Assembly: GCA_020636005.1 (NCBI GenBank)
Contig: JACJYR010000001.1
Location: forward strand, 506,001 to 570,000
DNA: 64,000 bases
Origin: Lewinellaceae bacterium
Lineage (GTDB): Bacteria; Bacteroidota; Bacteroidia; Chitinophagales; Saprospiraceae
Reading direction: 5' to 3'
Positions 17,527-25,745 of this stretch are shown here, in pieces (position 1 is the stretch's first letter; each line of letters starts with the position of its first letter). The translations under genes were made by a program, and so were the position numbers. The notes beneath the pieces were generated by a model. The model ran no database searches and was not told where the DNA came from. It was given only the letters and a program-made list of their open reading frames with translations.

Positions 17527-18336
17527 ATGAAAACGTCTGCATTTATCGCCTTCTTATTGGCGGCTTATCCTGTTTTTTGCAGCAACTACGCCACGACCCC
17601 CGAAACACTCGATTGCAGGAAATATGTCGCCCAATTTGCCCCCGATCTTTCGGCTACCCAACTAGTGGAACAAGACCTCCTCCACGGTTTTTGGACCCAG
17701 GAAACACCGGATGGTATTGTTTACAAATTTCATTTCTACGAAAATGGCACCGCCAACAGGCTCCAACAGGATGCCAGCGACAACCTGAAAGCTACCCAGT
17801 TGAATTGGCAGGTGGAAAATTGGAACGGCAAACCCGTCCTGACTTTGCAGGAGCAGGGGGTGTTTATGGTAAACCCTATGCAAGTTGAACAAACCTGCGA
17901 CGGGATGGTACTGACCAGCCTCGCCGGTTCCAACCGCCTGGTGCTTTCCTACTCGCCGCTGCTGGATCATGCTGAAATGGAAAGCCTTAAAGCAAGCCTG
18001 GAAGGAGACTGGACCAATGTTTCCTGGTCGGAAAGCGGCAACCAATGCAACAACCTGGAAGATCAGGCAGGTTCCTTCCTTAACTTCCGTTTTAATGCAA
18101 ACGGCACCTACATCATGGCCTGTGGCAACGACAGGTTGAAAATGGAAGAATCCGGCACCTGGGACTTGTCGAAAGATGGCCGGTTTATTTTCTTCCAGCA
18201 AGCCGGTCTCCCGCTGAAAGTCGCTAAAATAGCGGGCATCGACGAGCACGGGATGGTATTGGAACATTCCATGAACGCCCCCGGGTTCAGCGACTTTTTC
18301 TGCTCGGATCTGAAATCTTTTACTTTTATCAGGTAG
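17527..18336 (+). CDS. Secreted protein with two lipocalin-like halves, function unknown
   Basis: 269 residues; signal peptide to about 19 (AYPVFCSNYA). Two stretches look related: residues 50-140 (LLHGFWTQETPDGIVYKFHFYENGTAN) and 155-260 (LEGDWTNVSWSE...FLNFRFNANGTYI, then SGTWDLSKDGRFIFF). The W-x-x and F-x-x-NGT pattern is that of lipocalin-like/DUF4923-type beta barrels in Bacteroidota, which are periplasmic or surface proteins of mostly unknown ligand. Cys pairs (C28, C128 and others) could form disulfides. It is a single gene with a possible structured leader. Confidence 0.65.
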   Translation: MKTSAFIAFLLAAYPVFCSNYATTPETLDCRKYVAQFAPDLSATQLVEQDLLHGFWTQETPDGIVYKFHFYENGTANRLQQDASDNLKATQLNWQVENWNGKPVLTLQEQGVFMVNPMQVEQTCDGMVLTSLAGSNRLVLSYSPLLDHAEMESLKASLEGDWTNVSWSESGNQCNNLEDQAGSFLNFRFNANGTYIMACGNDRLKMEESGTWDLSKDGRFIFFQQAGLPLKVAKIAGIDEHGMVLEHSMNAPGFSDFFCSDLKSFTFIR

Positions 18337-18392
18337 GGCACAACCGTAGTTGACATGTCCAGGCTGTGTTTGGGTGTTTTTATACTGTACGC

Positions 18393-18452
18393 TGATGGCT
18401 TTTGGCCTTTGGCAGTTGGCAAAAGCCAATGGCCAACTGCCAACAGCTAATA
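18393..18452. repeat. Low-complexity TGGC/GCCA inverted repeat
   Basis: A stretch built from TTGGC/GCCAA words in which GGCAGTTGG pairs with CCAACTGCC. Similar word salad occurs beside other palindromic repeats (about 47548-47575, 59566-59595 and 63575-63610), always in gaps between genes. Confidence 0.5.
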
Positions 18453-18544
18453 GCAAACCGACAAAACCATCCGTGTTTTAGTATAGCCTGATTTTCAAAG
18501 TTGTTTTACAAAAAAAAACGGAATGACCCGCAATTGGCTTTTGA

Positions 18545-18660
18545 TACGAAAAACGGGTTCATTTTTCATTCGTTGATTTTCAGGAGGTTAGGTCATGGTG
18601 ATTTTGAAAATCACCATGACCTAGTTTTTCAAGAAATAAGTGTAGTGAATAATAGCCATA
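18545..18660 (+). repeat. Rep-A palindromic element, copy 1
   Basis: The core, 18591-18621, is a perfect 31-bp palindrome: 15-nt arms GGTCATGGTGATTTT around one G. Upstream are ACGGGTTCA and CGTTGATTTTCA, shared with copies at 28320-28463 and 63424-63562. The outermost arm pairs here are GG/CC, against AA/TT in the other copies, so pairing is preserved although the bases differ. The right end is the most diverged of the three. Confidence 0.8.
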
Positions 18661-18730
18661 ATATGAGGGGCGCCTACTTTGGTGCCCTTTTTTTTATTTG
18701 CAAGGTCTTTGGTTTAGCGGCAACAGTCCC

Positions 18731-19726
18731 CTACCCCGCCCTATCGGCCCCATAGACGATACCGGCTTCCCGGCGCACCCAATCCAGTACTTCCATCAGA
18801 TCCAGGCTGAATTGGAGCGGCAACTTTTCGCTTTCCTTTTTTCCTGTTTTCAAACAGTGCATCACCTCCTGTATCTCGTGGTAGTAGCCATTGCCCTTGT
18901 AGTTCATGCCAATGCGCTCACTGGGCCTGTCATAAAAAGTAAGGGACATTTCCGTTGCGTGGTGGAAGGGCCCGTGTAGTTTAAGCGCCCCGTCTTCCCC
19001 ATATAAGAAAGCTTCCGTGTCCGTCTTCACGGTTATGGAGGCATCCAAAATGGCAAGTCTTCCATCGTTGTACTTAAACAACACCCCGCAACTATCGTCT
19101 GATCCCGTTTCACCAAAAACCGCCGTAGCCTGCACCTCGTCTGGCTTGCCTAAAAAGCTGAGTGCAAAGAAAACAGGATAGATGCCGACATCGAGCAAAG
19201 CGCCGCCGCCGAGTTTCATATTGAAAAGGCGGTGCTCTGGTGGGAATTCTGCCTTAAAGCCAAAATCTGCCCGCACTGTCCTGATGCCGCCTATGGCCCC
19301 CTCCCCGACGAGCCGCTTCGTCTCCTCGAACAGGGGGATAAACCTCGTCCAGAGTGCTTCCATGAAAAAAACATCGTTCGCTTTGGCCGCAGCAACCATC
19401 CGTTGTACCTGGGCTGTGTTCATGGCCAGCGGTTTTTCGCATAGCACCGGGATGCCGTTTTCCAGGCACATCAGTGCATGGGCGCAATGCTCGCTGTGCG
19501 GCGAGGCGATGTAAACCACGTCGAGGCCTGGGCAATCCAGCATTTCCTCGTAGCTGCCGTAAGCGTGGGGCGCATGGTATTCCCTGGCAAATTCTTCTGC
19601 CCGCTGAAGCGAACGGGACGCGACGGCATGAAGCCTCCCCCCTTCGGCCAATTGTAGATCATGGGCAAATTTGTGGGCTATCCTGCCGGGGGCGATGATG
19701 CCCCAATTTATTGTCTCGCTAGCCAT
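18731..19726 (-). CDS. Gfo/Idh/MocA-family NAD(P)-dependent oxidoreductase
   Basis: 331 residues from the ATG at 19726 (MASETINWGIIAPGRIA); an upstream ATG at 19753 lies inside the neighbouring insertion sequence, which supports the later start. The N-terminal Rossmann fold binds NAD(P) (GIIAPGRIAHKF, with Ala in place of the first Gly), followed by the family's catalytic-region CEKPLAMN at about 95 and the GGALLDVGIYPV strand of the C-terminal domain. Members oxidise or epimerise sugars, inositols or trans-dihydrodiols; the closest pattern is the dihydrodiol dehydrogenase-like branch. An IS4-type element lies only about 20 bp upstream of the start and must have replaced or displaced its promoter. 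Confidence 0.9.
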   Translation of the reverse strand: MASETINWGIIAPGRIAHKFAHDLQLAEGGRLHAVASRSLQRAEEFAREYHAPHAYGSYEEMLDCPGLDVVYIASPHSEHCAHALMCLENGIPVLCEKPLAMNTAQVQRMVAAAKANDVFFMEALWTRFIPLFEETKRLVGEGAIGGIRTVRADFGFKAEFPPEHRLFNMKLGGGALLDVGIYPVFFALSFLGKPDEVQATAVFGETGSDDSCGVLFKYNDGRLAILDASITVKTDTEAFLYGEDGALKLHGPFHHATEMSLTFYDRPSERIGMNYKGNGYYHEIQEVMHCLKTGKKESEKLPLQFSLDLMEVLDWVRREAGIVYGADRAG

Positions 19727-19770
19727 AGTTTGATGTTGTTTGATGTCTGTCAATTATCGAAAGTCAGCGC

Positions 19771-20991
19771 TCATAAAACGCATAAGTTCTTTGACAATGT
19801 GATTGCTTCAAATGCCTTGGCCAGGAAGTACAATTTTTCCAGTCCTATCCAGAGCGACTTTACGCCAGGCGGGCCTTTTGACTTGGAGGCGGTTGCCAAC
19901 AATTTGACGTATTTGGCAAATTCGCCTACTCCTGGGCAAGGTTTGCAGGGGTCGATCTTGGCCCTGCCGGTATGGTTGAGAAAGGTGGCCAGCACGAAGA
20001 AATCTTTTGCGCTAAAGCCAAAGTCCTCTATCGGGGCACTGCTCAGCTCGCTGGCACCGTAGCGCAGGTTCAACACCTTCCAGGCCAGCAGGCTGTAAAA
20101 GGTGATGGCATTTTCCAGGCTTTGCGGTTCTTTCAATTGGCTGTCCTCTATGCGGCAGCCTTGTTTGAGCACGTAGTGGAATTCTTCGATGCGCCAACGG
20201 CGGATGTAAAAACCAACGATTTGCAAAGCCTGTTCAAAACTCTCCACCGGCAAAGTGGTGAGCAGGCGCCAGACGACCGGTTTTTTTTGCCATGCCTGCA
20301 GGGGGCTGACTTGCTCTACCAGCACCCCGGACAGGCCGACAGGGTTGCTTTGTTCGGGCTGGTCCCGGCCGGCACGATAGTTCGCCAGGATGGTCACCGC
20401 ACAGAACTTGACCCGGAAGGTCAGTTCGTGCCGCTTGCCCTTGTCATCAAATATCTTTGCCTTATAGATATGGAAGGCTGTTTGGGCGGCAAGGGTCGGC
20501 CACAATTTCTCGCCACTGGCAAGTTCCTTGTCCTTGTTGGAGCGTATCAGCAGGTGTACGTTGGCTGCGCTTCGTGCCTGGAACATTTCATAGAAGTCCC
20601 CTTCCCGGTCGCATATGTCCACTGCCGTATGCTGGGGAAAGCCGGCGAAAAAGGCTTGCAAGCTTAGGAACTGTCTCAGCCACCTGTGGGATTCCTTGTC
20701 CTCCAAAGGCCAAAGGGACCTGTTCTGGCCAAAGTATTCCGCCTGGCGGCTCCACATGTCTTGGTCGAAAAGACCCAGTCCGATGCCCTTTGTGTCAAAC
20801 AGCAAATGGTTGTGAACATAGTACCCCTTGCGGTGGGCATAGTTCAAGCTGCCTATTTTCCCCGATACACGTTTGCCGGTCAGGTCCAGGTCGGTAGTGT
20901 CCTGCACGGCAAGCACCGTCATCGGCGGGATTGCTGCAAAGTATTCGTTCAGCCGGTCACGCTCTGCTAAAAGCATAGGCTCTGTCTGCAC
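19771..20991 (-). CDS. IS4/Tn5-type transposase, main frame (catalytic part)
   Basis: About 406 residues; the frame opens at a GTG at 20991 but is really the continuation of the upstream frame. Catalytic motifs of the DDE superfamily are present: QDTTDLDL (first Asp), DICDREGDFYE (second Asp, as in Tn5), and YIRRWRIEEFHYVLKQG, which carries the catalytic Glu in the Y-x2-R-x3-E context. The N-terminal DNA-binding part is missing from this frame and is encoded at 20967-21170, one base out of phase. The 3-prime end reaches into the left terminal repeat. Confidence 0.88.
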   Translation of the reverse strand: MQTEPMLLAERDRLNEYFAAIPPMTVLAVQDTTDLDLTGKRVSGKIGSLNYAHRKGYYVHNHLLFDTKGIGLGLFDQDMWSRQAEYFGQNRSLWPLEDKESHRWLRQFLSLQAFFAGFPQHTAVDICDREGDFYEMFQARSAANVHLLIRSNKDKELASGEKLWPTLAAQTAFHIYKAKIFDDKGKRHELTFRVKFCAVTILANYRAGRDQPEQSNPVGLSGVLVEQVSPLQAWQKKPVVWRLLTTLPVESFEQALQIVGFYIRRWRIEEFHYVLKQGCRIEDSQLKEPQSLENAITFYSLLAWKVLNLRYGASELSSAPIEDFGFSAKDFFVLATFLNHTGRAKIDPCKPCPGVGEFAKYVKLLATASKSKGPPGVKSLWIGLEKLYFLAKAFEAITLSKNLCVL

Positions 20992-21170
20992 AAAGGAACT
21001 TGAAAAAAACCATAGAAGGACTGCATCTGTGCATTGTCCTGCGAACTCTGCGGCAAGGATTTGCCGAAGTTGTTGCCCAGTTGGGAAATCATTTCAGGGA
21101 AAATGCCATTGATACGGCTGTCCCCGAAAATGCTGTGTGGGCTAAGTTGGGCGGCATATTCGTCAAACAT
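20967..21170 (-). CDS. IS4/Tn5-type transposase, N-terminal DNA-binding part in a second frame
   Basis: From the ATG at 21170 (MFDEYAAQLS; the frame is open to 21230, inside the terminal repeat). GDSRINGIFPEMISQLGNN and SLPQSSQDNAQMQSFYGFF match the start of Tn5-type transposases (GD-R---L, then a P-A/S-C/S-D pattern and YRFF). The frame then runs out, but a -1 shift on seven consecutive T residues (plus-strand 21003-21009) joins it smoothly to the catalytic frame. The combined length, about 466 residues, is normal for the group. It is either programmed slippage or a single-base lesion. Confidence 0.75.
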   Translation of the reverse strand: MFDEYAAQLSPHSIFGDSRINGIFPEMISQLGNNFGKSLPQSSQDNAQMQSFYGFFQVPLCRQSLCF

Positions 21171-21424
21171 AGGCTGTGGATTTTTTAGCGTAAAATTATA
21201 AATGACCACGACGAAAAAAAAATCATTCACATTGTCAAAGAACTTATGCGTTTTCTATACGCTGACTTTCGATAATTGACAGTGTTTGATGTTGTTTGAA
21301 AGTTGTTTGATGTTGTTTGATGTTGTTTGAAAGTTGTTTGATGTTGTTTGAAAGTGGTGTCGGGGCAATATTCAAACTATTTTCAAACTACCCTCCAACA
21401 AATTCAAACCATTACTTTTGGCCA

Positions 21425-22093
21425 ATGAAAATTCCCCCTTTTTCCATTGATGAAATCATTCGGCAACGCTGCCCAAATGCAAGATTGGGCTGCCTCCTGA
21501 TGGCAGTAAAGGTAGCACCTTCCTCCCCCGAACTACTGCAATTTATCCAAAAAGAACTGACTCATGTGCAGGAAAAGCTGGTCTTGGAAAACATCCACGA
21601 CTTGCCACCGCTCCATGCTGCCCGTGAGGCTTACAAGTCGTTCGGCAAAGACCCCAGCCGCTACCGGCCATCGGCAGAGGCGTTGCTCCGCAGGGTGGTG
21701 CAGGGCAAAGGGCTTTACCAAATCAACAATGTGGTGGATGCCCTCAACCTTGTATCCGCTAAGTCGGGCTTCTCCATTGGCGGTTATGATTGTGGTAAAA
21801 TAAGTGGGGACATCCGTTTTGGGAAAGGTGAGGCCAACGAGCCTTACCAGGCCATAGGAAGGGGTGTTTTAAATATTGATGGCTTGCCCGTTTTGCGGGA
21901 TGAAATCTGTGCTTTTGGCAGCCCCACCAGTGATAGCCAGCGGACAATGGTTTCAGCATCCACCCATTATTTTCTCGTCGTGTTTTTTGACTTTGGCGGG
22001 CATCCATCGGTAAAAGAAGCAATGGGGGAATTGGAAAAAATGATCGCCGATTTTTCAATGGGGGCATTGCTTGATCAGAAAATTTTGATGTGA
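21425..22093 (+). CDS. B3/B4 domain protein (PheT-like tRNA-binding fold)
   Basis: 222 residues from the ATG at 21425; the frame is open further upstream, but that part comes from the tandem repeat. It matches stand-alone B3/B4 domains, which resemble the editing domain of the phenylalanyl-tRNA synthetase beta chain: LPPLHAAREAYKSFGKDPSRYRPSAEALLRRV, followed by INNVVDALNLVSAKSGFSIGGYD. These proteins are thought to act on mischarged tRNA or free amino acids, but few have been tested. It stands alone; the insertion sequence upstream ends about 140 bp away. Confidence 0.85.
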   Translation: MKIPPFSIDEIIRQRCPNARLGCLLMAVKVAPSSPELLQFIQKELTHVQEKLVLENIHDLPPLHAAREAYKSFGKDPSRYRPSAEALLRRVVQGKGLYQINNVVDALNLVSAKSGFSIGGYDCGKISGDIRFGKGEANEPYQAIGRGVLNIDGLPVLRDEICAFGSPTSDSQRTMVSASTHYFLVVFFDFGGHPSVKEAMGELEKMIADFSMGALLDQKILM

Positions 22094-22233
22094 GAAATAG
22101 GCAGCCAGAAAATAGACTTTACTGACAGCTGAAATTTTTTTATTCTAAACCTATTCCCAAAAGACCCCTTCCAAATCTGTACTTTCCCACCCAACTCCCC
22201 TACCTTAGCGATTCCAGCAATTGTCAGTTTCAC

Positions 22234-24570
22234 ATGTCAAACCAACAAAAACACCGCCGCCTCGCCGCCATCATGTTCACCGACATCGTCGGCTACACCG
22301 CCATGATGCAGGCCGACGAAGCCGCCGCCAACGCCATCCGGGTGCGGCACCGGGCGGTTTTTGAAAAAAATCACGAACAGTTTCACGGGGAAATCCTTCA
22401 GTATTTCGGCGACGGCACCCTCAGCGTTTTCCAAAGTGCGGTGGAGGCGGTGGAATGTGCCATTGCCATGCAGCAGACGCTGCAAAGCGGGGAACCTGTG
22501 CCGCTTCGCATCGGCCTGCACCTCGGCGATATTGTTTTTGACGGCACAGAAATTTATGGCGACGGCGTCAACCTCGCTTCCCGCATCGAAAGCATGGGCA
22601 TTCCAGGCGGCATTTTGCTTTCGGGAAAACTGAACGGCGAGCTGAAAAACCATCCCAATATTTCCACCCAATCGCTGGGCTTTTTTGAATTGAAAAACAT
22701 CTCCGAACCTGTCGAAGTATTTTCCGTGAGCAACGACGGGATAAAAATCCCCGCCCGCCACGAGCTGAAAGGCAAACAAAAAGAGCAGACCAAGTCCATC
22801 GCCGTGCTCCCGTTCGTGAATCGGAGCGCCGACCCGGAAAACGAATATTTCAGCGACGGCATGACCGAGGAAGTGATCAATGCGTTGTCCAAAATTGAAA
22901 ACCTGAAGGTCACTTCCCGCACTTCTTCTTTTTTCTTTAAGAATAAAAACATCCCCCTGCGGCAAATCGGCGAGGAGCTAAACGTGTCCACCATTCTGGA
23001 GGGCAGCATCCGGCTATCCAGCAACAAAATGCGCATCACCGCCCAGTTGGTGGACGTGGCCGAAGACATGCATTTCTGGTCGCAGAAATTCGACCGCTCG
23101 ATGGAGGACCTCTTCGCTGTGCAGGATGAAATCAGCCTGTTGATTGCCGATAAATTGCGGGAACACGTCGGTCACCTGGAAATTGGCGAAAAACTGGTCG
23201 AGCCGCCCAATCTCTCCGTTGAAAATTACAAGCGCTACCTGAAAAGCCGCTACCATATTTTAAAAATGAGCCGGCCCGAAATCGAAAAGGGGATGGCCAT
23301 TTTACAAAATATCATCGCCGAGCAACCGGACTACGCACTGGCGCACATCGGAATACACCTTGGCTACACGCTGCTCGGCGCTCTTGGCATGATGCCGGCC
23401 ATGGAGTCGTTCACAACGGCCCAACCTTACCTGGAAAAAGCCATCGAATTGGATGAAAATTTACCGGAGGTACAACTGCACCTGTCTTACGGTGCCTTTT
23501 TTCAGCGCTGGGATTTTCCGGCGGCTTTCCGGCACATGCAGCGGTCGTTCGAGATACGCCCGACGGTGGAATATTACCAAACGATGGCCTCCACTTTGGT
23601 GGTGGAAAGCAAATTTCAGGCGGCGGAAAACTACATTGACACCGCCATCCAACTCGACCCGTTTTCCGCCATTAATTTCCATTTAAAAGGTTTCATCTTT
23701 TACGTCCGGGAAAAATATGAGCAGGCCATTGCTTATTATGAAAAAAGCCTGCAACTCAAGCCCGACGGCCAATTGTCGCTGCCGGAGTGGGGGCAGTCGC
23801 TCATCCTGCTGGGGCGAAATAAGGAAGCGTTGAGGTTTTACGAAAACCTGCCCAACCTGCCGGGCGACCTGCTGAAACCGGGCGGCCTGGCACTGGCCCA
23901 CGCCGCTTTGGGAAATATTGCGGAAGCAAAAAAAGGCATGGCCGAACTGGAAGCCGCACTGCAAACCCCTCAGATGGAACGGGCCATGAGCCAGCTCATC
24001 CTTTGCCATACCGTTTTGGGCAACCATGAAAAAGCACTGGATTTAATAGCCGAAGGCATGCAGTTAAGATTGATGATGATCGTTTACATGCCCATTGACC
24101 CGATGCTCAAACCGCTGCGGGCGTATCCCCGTTTTTATGAATTGATGCAGCCGATTTTGGGTGAAAAAACGCAGCCGGAGCAACCCGAACGGAAGTACAA
24201 AAAATCCCTTCTCGATGAAGCGGATTTGACAAAATACAAGCGCCAACTGGAGCAGTTGATGACCGATGAAAAACCCTACCTCGACCCCGACCTGACCCTG
24301 CGCAGCCTGGCGGACATGCTCGACCTGCCGCCGAATTACCTCTCCCAACTGCTCAACGAGGGTTTCGACAAAAATTTCTCGGAATATGTCAATTCCTTCC
24401 GCCTGGAGGATTTCAAAACAAGGGTAGCCGACTCTGCCAACAGCCACCTTACTCTCCTCGGCCTGGCCTACGAAAGCGGCTTCAACTCCAAGACGGTTTT
24501 CAATGCTTTTTTCAAAAAAATGGAGGGGATGACGCCACGGGCCTGGGTGAAAAAAGTAGCGAAGGAATAG
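22234..24570 (+). CDS. Class III nucleotidyl cyclase fused to TolB-like, TPR and AraC DNA-binding domains
   Basis: 778 residues, cytoplasmic. Order: class III cyclase domain (about 8-165), TolB/FlgO-like domain (about 187-300, SIAVLPFVNRSADPENEYFSDGMTEEV), TPR repeats (about 330-640), and an AraC-type helix-turn-helix at the end (about 670-775, LGLAYESGFNSKTVFNAFFKK). Metal aspartates D17 (MFTDIVGY) and D60 (FGDG) and the transition-state pair N113/R117 (VNLASRIES) are all present, so it should be active. The base-choosing positions are Gln56 and Glu106, neither the adenylyl (Lys/Asp) nor the guanylyl (Glu/Cys) pair. A cyclase on the same chain as a transcription-factor domain suggests coupled second-messenger and gene control. 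Confidence 0.9.
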   Translation: MSNQQKHRRLAAIMFTDIVGYTAMMQADEAAANAIRVRHRAVFEKNHEQFHGEILQYFGDGTLSVFQSAVEAVECAIAMQQTLQSGEPVPLRIGLHLGDIVFDGTEIYGDGVNLASRIESMGIPGGILLSGKLNGELKNHPNISTQSLGFFELKNISEPVEVFSVSNDGIKIPARHELKGKQKEQTKSIAVLPFVNRSADPENEYFSDGMTEEVINALSKIENLKVTSRTSSFFFKNKNIPLRQIGEELNVSTILEGSIRLSSNKMRITAQLVDVAEDMHFWSQKFDRSMEDLFAVQDEISLLIADKLREHVGHLEIGEKLVEPPNLSVENYKRYLKSRYHILKMSRPEIEKGMAILQNIIAEQPDYALAHIGIHLGYTLLGALGMMPAMESFTTAQPYLEKAIELDENLPEVQLHLSYGAFFQRWDFPAAFRHMQRSFEIRPTVEYYQTMASTLVVESKFQAAENYIDTAIQLDPFSAINFHLKGFIFYVREKYEQAIAYYEKSLQLKPDGQLSLPEWGQSLILLGRNKEALRFYENLPNLPGDLLKPGGLALAHAALGNIAEAKKGMAELEAALQTPQMERAMSQLILCHTVLGNHEKALDLIAEGMQLRLMMIVYMPIDPMLKPLRAYPRFYELMQPILGEKTQPEQPERKYKKSLLDEADLTKYKRQLEQLMTDEKPYLDPDLTLRSLADMLDLPPNYLSQLLNEGFDKNFSEYVNSFRLEDFKTRVADSANSHLTLLGLAYESGFNSKTVFNAFFKKMEGMTPRAWVKKVAKE

Positions 24571-24654
24571 CGTAGTTTGAAAATTAAATCAGCTGGAGTT
24601 TTTGGAAAAAACAATTAGTGGCAAAGCTGGAAAATGGAGCGGCCTGGGGCGGGC

Positions 24655-25080
24655 TCATTTTGGGGGGTGAACTCCAAAATCCCTTAATGCTGCCCGTAGA
24701 TTGGTTGCTTCCTCCCTGTTCATTTTAAGGCAATTGACAGTTGCCCTGCCAGTTGGAGTGATACCAATGACGATTGTGAAATCATCGCTCCAAATAAAAT
24801 GCTCCTCCCAAAATTGGGTTCGGGGGTTGTACAAAAGAACCAAAGTTCCTGTCAGCGGGTCATGTGCCCCGGTTTTGTCGAATTTGCTACCGTTGCAGAA
24901 TTGGCAGGCATTGGCAAGGTTTGAGTCATCGTGCGTGCCGCCTTTTGAAAGGGGAAGAATGTGTTCGATGTGAAATGGATGAAAAGCGTATGCACCAAGG
25001 GCTTTACAGTATTCGCAGTTATTGTTCGCCCGTAATTTAACGAGGCGGCGAAGTTCAGCAGACACGTAATTACCCGGCAT
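24655..25080 (-). CDS. HNH endonuclease
   Basis: 141 residues from the ATG at 25080 (an ATG at 25101 is also in frame). The HNH/treble-clef core is complete: CEYCKALG, then HIEHILPLSKGGTHDDSNLANACQFCN, with two C-x2-C zinc knuckles and the H-x2-H start of the nuclease motif. Its start overlaps the end of the upstream gene by 11 bp, so the two are translationally coupled. There is no nearby restriction or phage gene. Confidence 0.9.
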   Translation of the reverse strand: MPGNYVSAELRRLVKLRANNNCEYCKALGAYAFHPFHIEHILPLSKGGTHDDSNLANACQFCNGSKFDKTGAHDPLTGTLVLLYNPRTQFWEEHFIWSDDFTIVIGITPTGRATVNCLKMNREEATNLRAALRDFGVHPPK

Positions 25081-25471
25081 GTTCGGGAGCTTTGATGCCA
25101 AGTTGTGTTGCGATTTCCGGCAACGAAATACCCCGGAGTTGCGCCAGTTCGCCTAAAATTTTGACACGCAGCAAGCGCATTTTCTCTTCTTCTTTGACCA
25201 ATTGAAAAAATATCTCCTTCTCGGCAGGGGTCAAATCTCCAGCCTGCATTTTTTCCTGAAGCAACCGGAACTGTTGCCAATGGGCTTCGGGAAGGGCACA
25301 TTTTTCATTCAGTTGTTGGAGCAATGCTTTTTCCTTTGCTTTGATATCTTTTGTCCGCCGGCGGGTCAGTAAGCCCTTGATTTCACGCATAAACGCTTCC
25401 AATTCCTGAGTGCCAAGTTGCGACAACATGGATTTCGGGTCAACTTCTGCCTGGATTTGTACTTTTTGCAT
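25070..25471 (-). CDS. Helical partner of the HNH endonuclease, unknown function
   Basis: 133 residues from the ATG at 25471. It is charged and almost entirely helical, with a Lys/Arg-rich stretch (LLTRRRTKDIKAKEK) and a C-terminal LRVKILGELAQLRGISLPEIATQLGI segment that looks like a degenerate helix-turn-helix. I recall similar small proteins next to HNH nucleases in cyanobacteria and Bacteroidota, but know of no assigned role. The 11-bp overlap with the nuclease gene suggests regulation or restraint of that enzyme, like an antitoxin; this is inference. Confidence 0.7.
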   Translation of the reverse strand: MQKVQIQAEVDPKSMLSQLGTQELEAFMREIKGLLTRRRTKDIKAKEKALLQQLNEKCALPEAHWQQFRLLQEKMQAGDLTPAEKEIFFQLVKEEEKMRLLRVKILGELAQLRGISLPEIATQLGIKAPEHAG

Positions 25472-25745
25472 GATTCTTATTTTGAACAAAGTTAGGGGAA
25501 ATGCAGGAAAGGCTTTTCTCAAAATTGAGGAATTTCAAGCTTGGGAAACCTATTCCGTCACCTTGTCTTAGACGATGGACTATCGTTCCTTATGGTCTTT
25601 CTGTTTGTATAATTCCGGTTCGCAAACCAGTTTGACGTGCGTGAATAAGTCCGGATTTCAAAACCGGAACGATTGGCGGCGGACGTGCCCCGTTCTTTGT
25701 GGTATGAAAAGTCAAAAAACATTGTTTCACCAAAACACAAAGAAA

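Larger units (their letters stand above)
19747..21282 (-). mobile_element. IS4-family (IS50-like) insertion sequence, 1536 bp
   Basis: Terminal inverted repeats of about 55 bp start CTGTCAATTATCGAAAGTC and end in the exact complement, with only a few mismatches. TGTTTGATGT at 19737-19746 recurs at 21283-21292, a 10-bp target duplication, though the target is itself repetitive. It carries a transposase in two overlapping frames. Length, long terminal repeats, duplication size and the transposase motifs all fit the IS4 family, IS50/Tn5 group. Confidence 0.9.
19728..21355. repeat. TTGATGTTGT/TTGAAAGTTGT tandem repeat split by an insertion sequence
   Basis: A run of 10- and 11-bp units (TTGATGTTGT and TTGAAAGTTGT) at 19728-19746 resumes at 21283-21355. 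The element at 19747-21282 sits inside it, so the original array was about 80-90 bp in the gap between the oxidoreductase and the B3/B4 gene. Confidence 0.8.
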
